Origin: Pratylenchus scribneri
Taxonomy: Eukaryota; Nematoda; Chromadorea; Rhabditida; Pratylenchidae
Length of the DNA: 64,000 bases
Assembly (NCBI GenBank): GCA_030063045.1
Contig: JAQSEB010000033.1
Location: 3,523,001 to 3,587,000, forward strand
Reading direction: 5' to 3'
The translations under genes and the position numbers were made by a program. Shown piece after piece: positions 23,961 to 34,479 of the stretch. The notes beneath the pieces were generated by a model, which made no database searches, had not been told where the DNA came from, and worked only from the letters and a program-made list of their open reading frames with translations. Numbering within the stretch: position 1 is the first letter of the stretch; the number at the start of each line of letters is the position of its first letter.

Positions 23961-24538
23961 ATGGCTCAACGACCAGTGGACTTATCGGCATACATCCCGC
24001 ACATCCCGGACAATCAAGCACCTGCAGGACCGATGCAACGAGGCCAACTAATTGTGGAGATTGACGAGGAAGAGGACAGAGACCACTTTGAGGTTAGTTA
24101 TGGGTTTTTCTGGTCTTGTTAAGTTCTAATTTTTCCATTCATTTTCAGGCAACAGCAACCGGCACCTGCTCATCAACCAACGACGGCACCACAGCAACCG
24201 GCACCTGCTCATCAACCAACGACGGCACCACAGCAACCGGCACCTGCTCATCGGCCAACGACAACACCACAGCAACCGGCACCTGCTCATCGGCCAACGA
24301 CAACACCACAGCAACCGGCAGTGCAACCTGGAACCGCGTCATACACTGTGCAAGGAACATCAGGGCAGGCAGTGCAACCTGGAACCGCGTCATACACTGT
24401 GCTGGGAACGCAAAGAACACCGATCGTCTACAGGAAGCCCGATACATTCATCAGGTTAGTTATGGGTTTTTGTCTTTTTAAATTTTAATTTTCCCATTTT
24501 TTTTCAGTGTCACGGCCAAACCGCAACCAAAGCACTAG
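23961..24538 (+). CDS. Short Pro/Gln/Thr repeat protein, unrecognised
   Basis: Exons 23961-24092, 24156-24454 and 24508-24538 give 153 residues: MAQRPVDLSAYIPHIPDNQ, an acidic segment (EIDEEEDRD), four perfect-length 13-residue repeats (QPAPAHQPTTAPQ type), two copies of VQPGTASYTV, then IVYRKPDTFISVTAKPQ. The acceptor is CAACAG at 24155, seven bases past the stronger TTTTCAG at 24148. Only the downstream choice brings all three exons into one frame ending at TAG 24538. The upstream choice gives an Ala/Thr/Gly/Cys reading with an early stop. Function is unknown, possibly a disordered or secreted-like filler protein. The short acidic N-terminus has no signal peptide. Confidence 0.5.
24156..24311 (+). 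repeat. 39-bp coding tandem repeat, four units
   Basis: Four consecutive 39-bp units start CAACCGGCACCTGCTCATC and differ at only a few positions (CAACC/GGCC, GACGGC/GACAAC). The length is a multiple of three, so copy number can change without breaking the frame. Confidence 0.85.
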
Positions 24539-24846
24539 AGATGTCAACCAAGGAAGCAAGCAAAGATGATGATGATGAACCGAGGATGGAAATCGCCATG
24601 TGATATTGCCCGGAATTCCACGCACCTTTTCCCCATTCACCATTTGCTGTATTCATTTCCCCCAATCCATTCATCATATTGTTATTCTTCACACCATCCT
24701 TTTTTGTTGTCATTGTATTGTCTATTGATATTCAACCACATCATATTGTTGATATTTGTCTCCTATTTTCCATTCATTTGTCACATTGTCATATTTCTTT
24801 GTGCAATCAGAATAAAAAAATGATAAATTATTTGTTTATTTTTTTC

Positions 24847-25282
24847 TTCGAGACTGAGTTTAGATCTTTCAAAGCTTTATTCGAGACTGAGTTTAGATCT
24901 TTCAAAGCTTTATTCGAGACTGAGTTTAGGTCTTTCAAAGCTTTATTCGAGACTTAGTTTAGGTCTTTCAAAGCTTTATTCGAGACTGAGTTTAGGTCTT
25001 TCAAAGCTTTATTCGAGACTGAGTTTAGGTCTTTCAAAGCTTTATTCGAGACTGAGTTTAGGTCTTTCAAAGCTTTATTCGAGACTGAGTTTAGGTCTTT
25101 CAAAGCTTTATTCAAGACTGAGTTAAGGTCTTTCAAAGCTTTATTCGAGACTTAGTTTAGGTCTTTCAAAGCTTTATTCGAGATTGAGTTTAGGTCTTTC
25201 AAAGCTTTATTCGAGACTGAGTTTAGGTCTTTCAAAGCTTTCGCTTTATTCGAGACTGAGTTTAGGTCTTTCAAAGCTTTAT
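24847..25282. repeat. 33-bp minisatellite, about 13 units
   Basis: The units begin TTCGAGACTGAGTTTAGGTC and end TTTCAAAGCTTTA. Most are identical, with A/G and C/T variants and one 6-bp insertion (CTTTCG) near 25240. The array starts 60 bp after the AATAAA of the preceding gene. It is open on both strands in one frame because 33 is divisible by three, which makes false ORFs. Confidence 0.9.
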
Positions 25283-25530
25283 CATTCCGTATTTATTCAC
25301 ATTTGTCTATTTCCATCAATTTTGGTCCCTTCATGACAATTTATTATATGACAAGCCCAATGCCCAACATCCAACCTTAATTTTTACCGTCCTCCATTAT
25401 GGAAACGGCAAAACGGTCATTCTCCCCGTCCTCCTTGTTGTCATGATTATGATAATGAATTAAAAAATAGAAATTAAATGATAAATTTGTATATTAGCCA
25501 GATTTTATCAACAAAATTTTTAATTCAATT
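25283..25530. other. Spacer before RPC2
   Basis: AT-rich spacer of about 250 bp with a GTCCTCC word occurring twice. It probably holds the RPC2 promoter. No other signal is seen. Confidence 0.35.
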
Positions 25531-28500
25531 ATGAACGACAAATCATCATTAATTCCATCTTTTTTAAAAGCTAGAGGGCTTTTTAACCAGGTTATTTTTT
25601 TTAAAGCAAATTCAATAACTTTTCTAAAAGTTTCAGCACATCGCTAGTTTTAATTATTTTGTTGATGTTGGCATTCAAAACATTTTACAAGCCAATAACA
25701 GAATTAACAGTGATGCAAATCCCGTTTTTTATTTGAGGTTGGTAAAACAATAATTTTGTTAAATTTCCATTTTTAAAGATACAATGATATCAATGTTGGA
25801 ATGCCATCGAGTGAAGAGGGATTTAATATTCTCAATGAGAAGATTACGCCACATGAATGCAGGTTGCGCGACATGACTTATTCAGCACCAATGTAAGCAA
25901 AATCAACAAAAAAATTGGGGGATGATGGCATTTTAAAACAAAATTTACTTGATGAAATTCTTTGATTTTATAGTAATGTTAGTGTTGAATACACTCGAGG
26001 TAATCAAAAGGTCATTAAAAACAACATTATGATTGGTCGAATGCCGATAATGTTGCATTCTTCCCGTTGCATTTTATCTCGATTGACAACTGAGGAAGAG
26101 ATGGCCCACGTGAATGAATGTCCATATGATCCTGGTGGATATTTTATTGTACGTGGGACGGAAAAGGTTGGTAAGTAAATCAAAATAAATATTTACTATT
26201 TAATTATTTTGTTTGTTTTGTTTAGTTTTGATGCACGAACAAAATTCAAAAAATCGGATAATGATAAATAGAAATATGAAGAAGGAATTATATTGTGAAG
26301 TGATGAGTTCAAGCCAGGACCGAAAAAGCAAAACATACATTATCAGCAAAAATGGTCGATATTACCTCAAACATAATCAACTGGCCGATGATGTGCCCAT
26401 TTTCATAATTTTCAAAGTATCATTTAGTCGAAATAATTTTCAAAATTTATTGTTTTAAGGCGATGGGATATGAATCTGATTATTTGATTGCATCCGTTGT
26501 GGGCGATGAGGAGGAATTTGTGGCCGCATTGGGCCCATCAATTGATGAGAGCATTTCGCATGATGTCATTTCGAGGGCGGATGCCTTAAAATATTTGATT
26601 CCAAAAGTGAAAAGAAAAACATTTGGAATGTCAATGAGAGTTTCGCAAGAACATGATGTGCTCGATTTCCTCAGCAATTCAATGATTTGCCATATTTTAT
26701 CGCCAGGAGGAAATATGAAAATGAAAGCAATTTATTTGGGCTTGATGGTCAGAAGGTGGTTTTGATCATTCATTTATTTTTTAAATAAATTATTTTAGAC
26801 TTATTCAAGCGGAGAAAGGACTATGTGAAGCGGATGATCGCGATTTTTACGGGAATAAACGAATCGAATTGGCTGGTTCACTTTTGGCTTTACTTTTTGA
26901 GGATTTATTCAAAAGGTAATCCAAAATCAATAATTATATATTCAATCCAATTAAAATAGATTCAATGCGGAATTGAAGAGGATTGCGGACAGCCATTTAC
27001 AAAAGAATTTGGCAGCTCCACTTGACATTGTTCGACATATGAGACAAGTCATTATTATTAAATTCGATCAATATGCTTAAATTTAAGGATTTAATTACAA
27101 ATGGTTTGATCCATGCACTTTCCACCGGGAATTGGTCAATTCGCCGATTCGGGTTGGCCTTAAAAAGAATTTCTAATTAAATAATTTTTAGAATGGATCG
27201 CCATGGCGTCACCCAAGTCCTCTCTCGTCTATCATACATCAGTGTTTTGGGCATGATGACACGCATAAATTCCACATTTGAGAGGTCAAGAAAAGTGTCC
27301 GGTCCCAGATCGCTTCAAGCATCTCAATGGGTTAATTTAGATTTAATTATTTTAAAAATATTTAATTTTAATTTGTAGGGAATTATTTGTCCAGCAGGTT
27401 TAAAGCTTTTTATTTAATAAATTAATTTTTTTGCAACTTTAAAGATACTCCGGAAGGCGAAGTAATTTATTATACAATTTAACTATTTTAAAAACTATTT
27501 TTAAGGCCTGCGGTTTGGTGAAAAATTTGGCCTTATTAAGCCATATCACCACCGACAGTGATGAAGGGGTAAATAAAAAAATCAATTAATTACAAAATAA
27601 TTTTCTATTTTAAGCCCCTTCTTCGATTGCTCTACAATTGCGGTGTGCAAGATTTATTCTCACTCAAATTCAATGCAATTCATAATCCGTAAAATTTCAT
27701 ACTTTTCACATTACTTTATTTCATTCTTTTTCAGCAAATACAATTTGGTTTTCTTAAATGGATCAGTGGTGGGCATTACGGATTGCGTCCAGCATATATT
27801 CAACACGGTCAAAATGATGAGAAGGAAAGGTTTTTTGGATCCATTTGTGTCCATCAGCATCAACACATCCACAAATGCAATTTATTTGACCAGCGACGGT
27901 GGCCGTCTCTGCAGGCCGTATATAATTGTGGAGAATGGAACATCTTGTCTCAGCCAAAATCAAATTGAAGTAAAAAATAATTTATAATTTTTTATTAATT
28001 TAATTCATAGGATGTGAAAAACGGCATAAAAACATTCGATGATTTGGTCAGCGATGGAGCCATTGAATTTTTGGACGTAAATGAAATGAACAGTTCAATG
28101 ATTGCCGTTTATGAGCATCAAATTACGCCACAAACAACTCATCTTGAGGTATTATTTTATTTGAAAAACAAATCAATTAATGGAAATATTATTTTCGATT
28201 GAACCATTCACTCTGCTCGGCGTCGTCTCCGGCCTCATTCCCTATCCTCATCATAATCAGAGTCCCCGTAACACATATCAATGCGCAATGGGAAAGCAGG
28301 CGATGGGCACAATTGGCTATAATCAACAAAAGAGGATTGACACGGTTTTGCAATTAAATTGATTAATTTGTCTTTTTATTCAGCTTATGTATTTGCTCGT
28401 TTATCCCCAAAAACCATTGGTCAAAACGAAAACAATTGAACTGTCGAATTTTGAGAAATTGCCAGCTGGACAAAATGCCATTGTTGCGGTCATGTCCTTC

Positions 28501-30384
28501 AGTGGATACGACATTGAGGATGCATTGGTGTTGAATAAGGCTTCATTGGATAGAGGCAAAATTAAAATATAATTCAAATTCATTTATATAATTAAAGGTT
28601 TCGGACGATGCATGGTTTATAGATATGTGAAAGGGACGGCAAGAAAATATCCGAATCAAACTTATGTAAAATTTATAGGGAAACATTTTGTTAATTTCAA
28701 CATTAAAGGACAAATTTATGGGCCCTTCGCTGGATGCGGTCACCCGGAGGCCAATTGCAAAACATGCAGTGCTCGATAATGAGGGAATCGTGTTCGCCGG
28801 TGCAAAAATTCAACCAAAACAAGTTTAAATTAATTTATTCAATTAATCCATTCAAAATATTCCATCTTCCAGGTTCTCATCAATAAATGCATGCCAGTTG
28901 TTCAAAGCGATACAGTGCCAATAGCTGGTGCCGGATTCAACCACAATTTTGAGACCAAGGATGTGTCCATTTCATATAAGGGTTCAATGAATGCGGTTGC
29001 GGAACGGGTAAGCCAATTCTTTTGATATTCTGATTTGACTTAAAAATATAATAAACACAAATTCTCTTTAAGCTTACTCAATTGCATAAGGAAAACATCA
29101 ATCAATATTATTAAAATTTTCTAAGTAAGAACATATTCTTTTCTTGAGATCAAGTAAAAAAGCGTGGATGGCTTAACTGGTAAAGCATTTGGTTTTTAAC
29201 CAAAAGATATATATATAGGTACGAGTCCTACGCAGGACATTTTACTTTTATGCAACTTTTTTTCGTTGTTATTATTAAATTTTTTACTTTTTACAGGTGT
29301 TGCTCACTTGCAATGAGGATGAACATTATTTGGTGAAAGTAGTGACCGCACAATTCAGGTGGATGATTCGTCCAATAAATTAATTTAAAATATTTTTTTG
29401 TAGACGACCTGAGATAGGCGATAAATTCAGCAGTCGGCATGGCCAAAAAGGCGTTTGTGGTTTGATTTCACCGCAAGGTAAGAAAAATGCAAAAATTATT
29501 CTCATGTATTTGTTATCAGAAGACATGCCATTCGACCAATTTGGGATGGTCCCAGATTTGATTATGAATCCGCATGGGTAAATTTAATTATTCCAAATTA
29601 TTCATTTAAAAATTTTTTCAAGTTATCCGAGTCGAATGACCGTTGGAAAATTGATGGAATTAATTTCGGGAAAAAACGCATTGATGGGCGCACCGCGTCA
29701 ATGGAGGCTCCACTATGGAACAGCATTTGGCGGGGATGATGTAAAATATAAATTAATTTGCAATTATTAATACAAATTCATTCCCAGATGGACACTGTGA
29801 CCAAGCAATTGTCTGCACATGGATTCAATTGGTTGGGCAAGGATATGCTCATATCGGGAATAACCGGCCAGCAAATGGAGGCGTACATTTATTTTGGCCC
29901 AATTTATTACCAAAAATTGAAGCATATGGTTTTGGATAAATTGCATGCGAGGGCAAGGGGACCACGGTTTAAATAATTCTCAATAAAAATGTTTAAATGA
30001 AAATTTGATCAGGACTGGTTTGACAAGACAGCCGACCGAAGGAAGGGCCAGAGAGGGCGGATTGAGGCTGGGAGAAATGGAGCGAGATTGCCTCATTGCT
30101 TATGGCGCATCAATGCTTTTGATGGAAAGGCTGATGGTCTCATCTGATCAATTTACGGTTAGAAAATGTTGAGGAATGAAGTAAATTTGGTATTATTTAA
30201 GGTTGAAGTCTGCACAGAATGCGGCCTAATCGGCTATTTGGGTTGGTGCCAATATTGCCGGAAGTCATCCGCTTCAATGGCCAAAATCAAAATCCCATAT
30301 GCTTGCAAACTCCTTTTCCAAGAGCTTCAAAGCATGAGCATCGTGCCACGCCTAATCACCTCCAAATATACGGATTCAATTTGA
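25531..30384 (+). CDS. RNA polymerase III second-largest subunit RPC2 (POLR3B)
   Basis: About 25 small exons cover the full second-largest-subunit order: [183 protein letters not shown]. The C-terminal zinc site is [16 protein letters not shown]. With RPC1 it forms the active centre of Pol III (tRNA, 5S, U6). [13 protein letters not shown] is the hybrid-binding core. The short Met-initiated N-terminus at 25531 is a good start. The stop lies 164 bp before the RNF185 start. Confidence 0.93.
29160..29250 (+). repeat. tRNA-like SINE head inside an RPC2 intron
   Basis: GCGTGGATGGCTTAACTGGT resembles an A box, followed by a TTGG/CCAA hairpin with loop TTTTTAA (a UUU-like anticodon position) and TACGAGTCCTACG near a B box. 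The acceptor ends do not pair, so this is not a working tRNA gene. Confidence 0.4.
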
Positions 30385-30548
30385 ACAAATTTATTTATTA
30401 TTTTTGTTATTTTAATTGTTGAATAAAATTTTTTTTGTTATTGATTGATTAATTTTTAAAATATGTTTAAAACATGAATATACCTATTACTCAAACATTA
30501 CATTTTAAAACTAAATTTTTTAGAAAATTTCCCAGCATTTTTGGAAAA
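30385..30548 (+). promoter_or_regulatory. Intercistronic region with trans-splice-like acceptor
   Basis: Between the RPC2 stop and the RNF185 start lie 164 bp: AATAAA at 30422-30427, a T-rich stretch, then AAATTTTTTAG ending at 30523, 25 nt upstream of the ATG. This is the arrangement of a nematode operon junction (3' end formation followed by spliced-leader addition). Confidence 0.6.
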
Positions 30549-32829
30549 ATGAGCGATCCACAAAATATGGCAAGCAATGTTTTGGACAATTCCCAAGAAA
30601 ACAATGGCGGAAATTTCCCATCTGCTGCACCTGTTGGTGCTTTTGAACAATCAACAAATGCGAAATCAACTGATGATGCTGCCACCGGCTCTGAAAACAA
30701 CAATAACAATTCGGGAGAAGCCGGGGCTGGGACATCAAATGAACAAAATGACAACAAAGAGGAAGTTGATTCAAGGTTTGTCCAAACAAAAATTGAATAC
30801 TAAAATAAACTGATATACCGAAAAATTTAAGAAGTACAACGAAAATAGCAAAAAGTAAACGATTCAGGTTTTGGCCTAGAATCCCAAACCTTATATACAA
30901 TCGAAACCGATAGATCTCATCAAAACGCTGATTGTTCAAAAATTAATAAGCCATCTGAACCGTTTTTCAAACTGGTTAAACTTTGATTACAAATCATTAA
31001 CAAACATTACGTTTGTTGTTGTTTTTGCGACTGCGGCAGCAGGCGGTGGTTGTGTTGTTTAAAGGTCCGACGATTTGGATTTTCCAATTCCTGCTGTGCT
31101 CACTTGCCAAGTGGTACCTCATCGGCCAGGAGCAAGTGCCTTTAACGGTGCAGCCAGGAAAAGGAACATGGGAATTGGGAGCCCAGCGCTCAGATATGGG
31201 TGGCCGAAACGCTGCTTTGATCCTCTGCTCTGTGGCGTCATTGGAAGCTCAATTGCACATGCCAATGTCGGTGATATTCTGATGCGCTGCTGCCTGCTCG
31301 TTGATCCAGGAACGAGTGTCGAGAGTGTTGTTGGACTTTTGCGTCACCCATGCCACTGACCGCGTTTTTTGACGACACATGATGTGCATGCGGGGCAGCT
31401 CCAACATGGGCAAGATTTTACGAGAGAGCAGCCTGGTCTGCAACTCTCAACCCTCCTCCTTTATCCGGGCTTGGGACCGGCATGCTCCTGCTGTTCTCGA
31501 ATGCCGGGGGCATACGCCTTGAACGGTGCAGCCAGAAACAAGGCGGAGTTACAAACAAACATTACGTTTCGACCATATCTGTGAATTAGGCTATTTAGTT
31601 TAGGATCTAGGACAAATCACTGAACCGTTATAATCTTTGTAGTTTTTTCGCCAAATTAAACATTTTAATATTAAATAATAAATCATATAAAATTAATATT
31701 CCAGATTCGATTGCAATATTTGCTTGGAAGTGGCCAAAGATGCAGTATGTTCCTTAAAATATTGTAATTTTAATTCCAACAAATTATTAATTAGGTCATT
31801 TCAATGTGCGGCCATCTTTTTTGCTGGCCATGCCTCCATCAATGGTCGGATACCCGCCCAAATCGTCAACTCTGTCCAGTTTGTAAATCGGCAATCAACA
31901 AAGATAAGGTGACCCAGTTAGAATTTGAATTTCGAACTTTTTAAATATTATCTATTCATTAAAATGGATTTAAAACCAATAAAAAAATTTTCCTACTCAT
32001 TTACCAAATCCAATTACAATTTCAGGTCATTCCTCTCTATGGACGAGGCGGTGGCGACACAGATCCTCGCGAAAAAATTCCACCAAGACCGCAGGGACAA
32101 AGGACCGAAGAAACTTCCCAGGTAATTCACAAATTAGAAGTATCTAAATTTCGATCGTCAGGGTTTCCCTGGCATGTTCCAATGGGGCGGTGACAATGGC
32201 CGCGGCGGCGTCCAATTCTCGTTGGGCATTGGCGTTTTTCCAATCTCATTTTTTGCCTCATTCTTCAACACTGGATTGGGTGGACCCGATCGACGACCAG
32301 AACCACGTGAGTTTTTTTAATGATTTGAAAAAATGTAGTTGATTTAAGAGAAAATGGATTAACTTGTTATAATTTACTGCTATTTTTGGGAAATTTTTAA
32401 CTCTGATAAAATTAGCCTCTTCCATTAAATTGATGATTTCTACCCATGAAATTATTAGCCTATTGGTGTAGAGCGGGGGATGCACTTTACTGTGAGATCG
32501 AAAGTTCGAATCCCGCCTCAATCAAATATTTTTTTGTGTTTGAAAAAAGCCCGATTTTGGATGTATTTTTTTAGACATTTTTGTTTCAAGAACCGGAAAA
32601 ATGGTTTTAAAAAGTTAAATTAATTTTATCTAAATTTTCGTTCATATTAGACGTTTTACCCAAATATCCAAATTCCAAACCCTCGTTATTTAAGTACATT
32701 ACCAAATAATAATATTCATCCAAATTTTCAGCACCTCAAGGGAGCCGCCAGCAAGTGGAGGAACAATTCCTCTCAAATGTGTTCATGTACATTGGCATTG
32801 TCATCCTCCTTTGGCTGCTTCTCTTCTAA
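30549..32829 (+). CDS. RNF5/RNF185-type membrane RING ubiquitin ligase
   Basis: Six exons (30549-30775, 31705-31744, 31795-31908, 32026-32121, 32162-32306, 32732-32829) give 239 residues. A disordered Asn/Ser/Glu N-terminus precedes a C3HC4 RING ([37 protein letters not shown]). The family-specific [11 protein letters not shown] and [14 protein letters not shown] follow, then a Gly/Phe-rich stretch. The C-terminal tail helix reads [20 protein letters not shown]. Family members sit in the ER membrane and ubiquitinate misfolded proteins for ERAD. The first intron (929 bp) holds an unclassified insertion; the fifth holds a tRNA-like repeat. The gene follows RPC2 in a likely operon. Confidence 0.92.
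31015..31553. mobile_element. 539-bp insertion with 16-bp target duplication
   Basis: It lies in intron 1 of the RING ligase gene. The 16-nt word AACAAACATTACGTTT flanks it perfectly at 30999-31014 and 31554-31569. The insert is much richer in G+C than the intron. It carries two internal direct repeats: CCTGCTGTnCTC at 31090/31487 and GCCTTnAACGGTGCAGCCAG at about 31138/31515. No poly(A), inverted ends or ORF were recognised. A long duplication suggests retroposition; the source RNA is unknown. Confidence 0.6.
32450..32530 (+). repeat. tRNA-like pseudo-gene or SINE head in intron 5
   Basis: The order TAGCCTATTGGTGTAGAGC (A-box-like), a middle hairpin, then AAGTTCGAATCCCGCC (B box) resembles a tRNA body, but acceptor pairing is lost. 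The T-rich sequence after it fits a SINE body. Confidence 0.45.
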
Positions 32830-34479
32830 TCCATACACATCGGATTGTGGGCCAATCGAGCGAATCATTTCAAAGTCAACCTCCAAAGTCCAAAACCGTC
32901 CTCCAACCTTCCAATTTTGATGATGAATCCCGTTGCCACTCTCTTCACCTTCATCCATATCCAAAATTCAATTCAAATTGATGAGCAGAAAATAACGAAG
33001 AACAAAGAAGACAAAAAGAAATATATACTTTCCTTCCTCCTCCATTCCCCATCCCCACCCCCAAATCTGTCCAAATTTCCTCAAATACACAACCAACTTT
33101 TTTAAATGAATTTCTAATAGCCACCCTCTTATTTTTGAGAGCGAGAAAGAATAGATGGATAAAAAATATTTAATGAATGGAATTGTTTTGTTTTTTGAGG
33201 GATTTGAAGAGGAAAATAATATTTTTTTTTGGTGTGAAATCAATCCATTGGCCTATTCCTCAGGCCATTACTCCTTTTGGGCAACATTTCCTTGACTATT
33301 TGTCCGCCACTTGCAACAAAAACTGTTGAGGAACTGGTAAAATATCCAGTGGCCCTATGGAAGGATTTGTGGATTGTTTGTTGCTGCTGCCAGCCACCTT
33401 TCCATGTGGGGCGTGTCTTCAAAACTTCCCAATATGTGCCAAATGCTTGGGGCACGTCGAAGAAGGAGAGGGGGGAGGCGTGGCTGGCTTCAAGAAGCTC
33501 TTTTGCCCCTCCAGCACATCCCTTGGCCCCTTCATCCTACTTGGCCAACCCATCGGGTGGCGGTCCCTTTTTGGGAGATGGAGAGGAGGAGGGCCAAACG
33601 GCCTGTAAGACGGAGGGAGGGGGCAATGGGGGAAGAGGGTCTTTATTCCGACGCCGCCACTTGCCAGCCGGACCCAAGAGGAGGGCTAAGAAGTGTGGTG
33701 GATGGAAAAGGGGGAAGGGCGCCACCACCGCTGGCACCTCCGGCTGTGGTGGTCATCCATTCTTACGGAGACGGGGCAAAAAGAAGAATAGAAGGAAGGG
33801 CTCACAAAGGAGAGCGGCCAAGTTCACTCTTCTAAAAAGGGGGAACCTCCTTTGCCCCCTCCCCAACCACCACCAAACAATCCTCGTCGATTGTCTTTTC
33901 CGCCGGCAGCCGCAGTTCCCCTTTGGCATATTCCTTGGCCCAAAATGCCACACCCCAGCCCCTCCCTATGGCCTTTGTGTGCGATGGACTTACTTATCCT
34001 AAATTCGGAATCCTCTTCAAGTCCTCCCTCCCCCACGGTCATCATTCACCCTTCCCTCGCCCATGTGTGCCCTTCCATTCAATCATTTTAAGCCCCTAGG
34101 CCTAAGCTGTGCCCCCAAAAGCATTCAGTCACACAGTTCTCTGAACCCCTTCCCCACTTCTTGACTTTGCCTAATTCGCCTTCCTGAAATTGGAGAACTG
34201 CCGATGAACCCGCGGGCCAAGAAGAAGGGCGCTTCTGGGCATCTACCACCCAAAAAATGCCAAAACTGACTTTTTTTCGACTGTGCCCCACCAAAAATTC
34301 ATGCATCATCCTCTCCTTTCCCCCTTCCATTTCCGTACCCCCTTTTCCCCATTTTCTTGAATTCAATTTTTCTTTCCCATTTCCGTCCATTATAATGTTG
34401 CTGCCTTCCACCCTCCGATGATCTCAACCACCACCTCAGCCCCTGCAGCAATCGTCATTGCCAAATTCAATGCCAAAAA
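32830..34479. other. Spacer, G+C-rich from about 33.4 to 34.5 kb
   Basis: No supported gene. The right part is strongly G+C-rich, so long ORFs appear by chance in several frames (up to 241 codons at 33277-34002). Their products are Gly/Arg/Pro-biased without domains. It may hold the promoter and 5' noncoding exons of the receptor gene. Confidence 0.45.

Noticed and set aside
24679..25136. ORFs with FETEFRSFKAL or NKALKDLNSVS repeats
   Set aside because: Translation of the 33-bp minisatellite on each strand, not coding.
24847..25282. CRISPR-like array
   Set aside because: No unique spacers; direct tandem repeat in a eukaryotic genome.
29160..29250. Functional tRNA-Lys gene
   Set aside because: Anticodon-like loop present but acceptor stem does not pair and the T arm is imperfect.
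33277..34002. 241-codon plus-strand ORF
   Set aside because: Gly/Arg/Pro-biased product in a G+C-rich block where several frames are open at once; no domain, no splice context.
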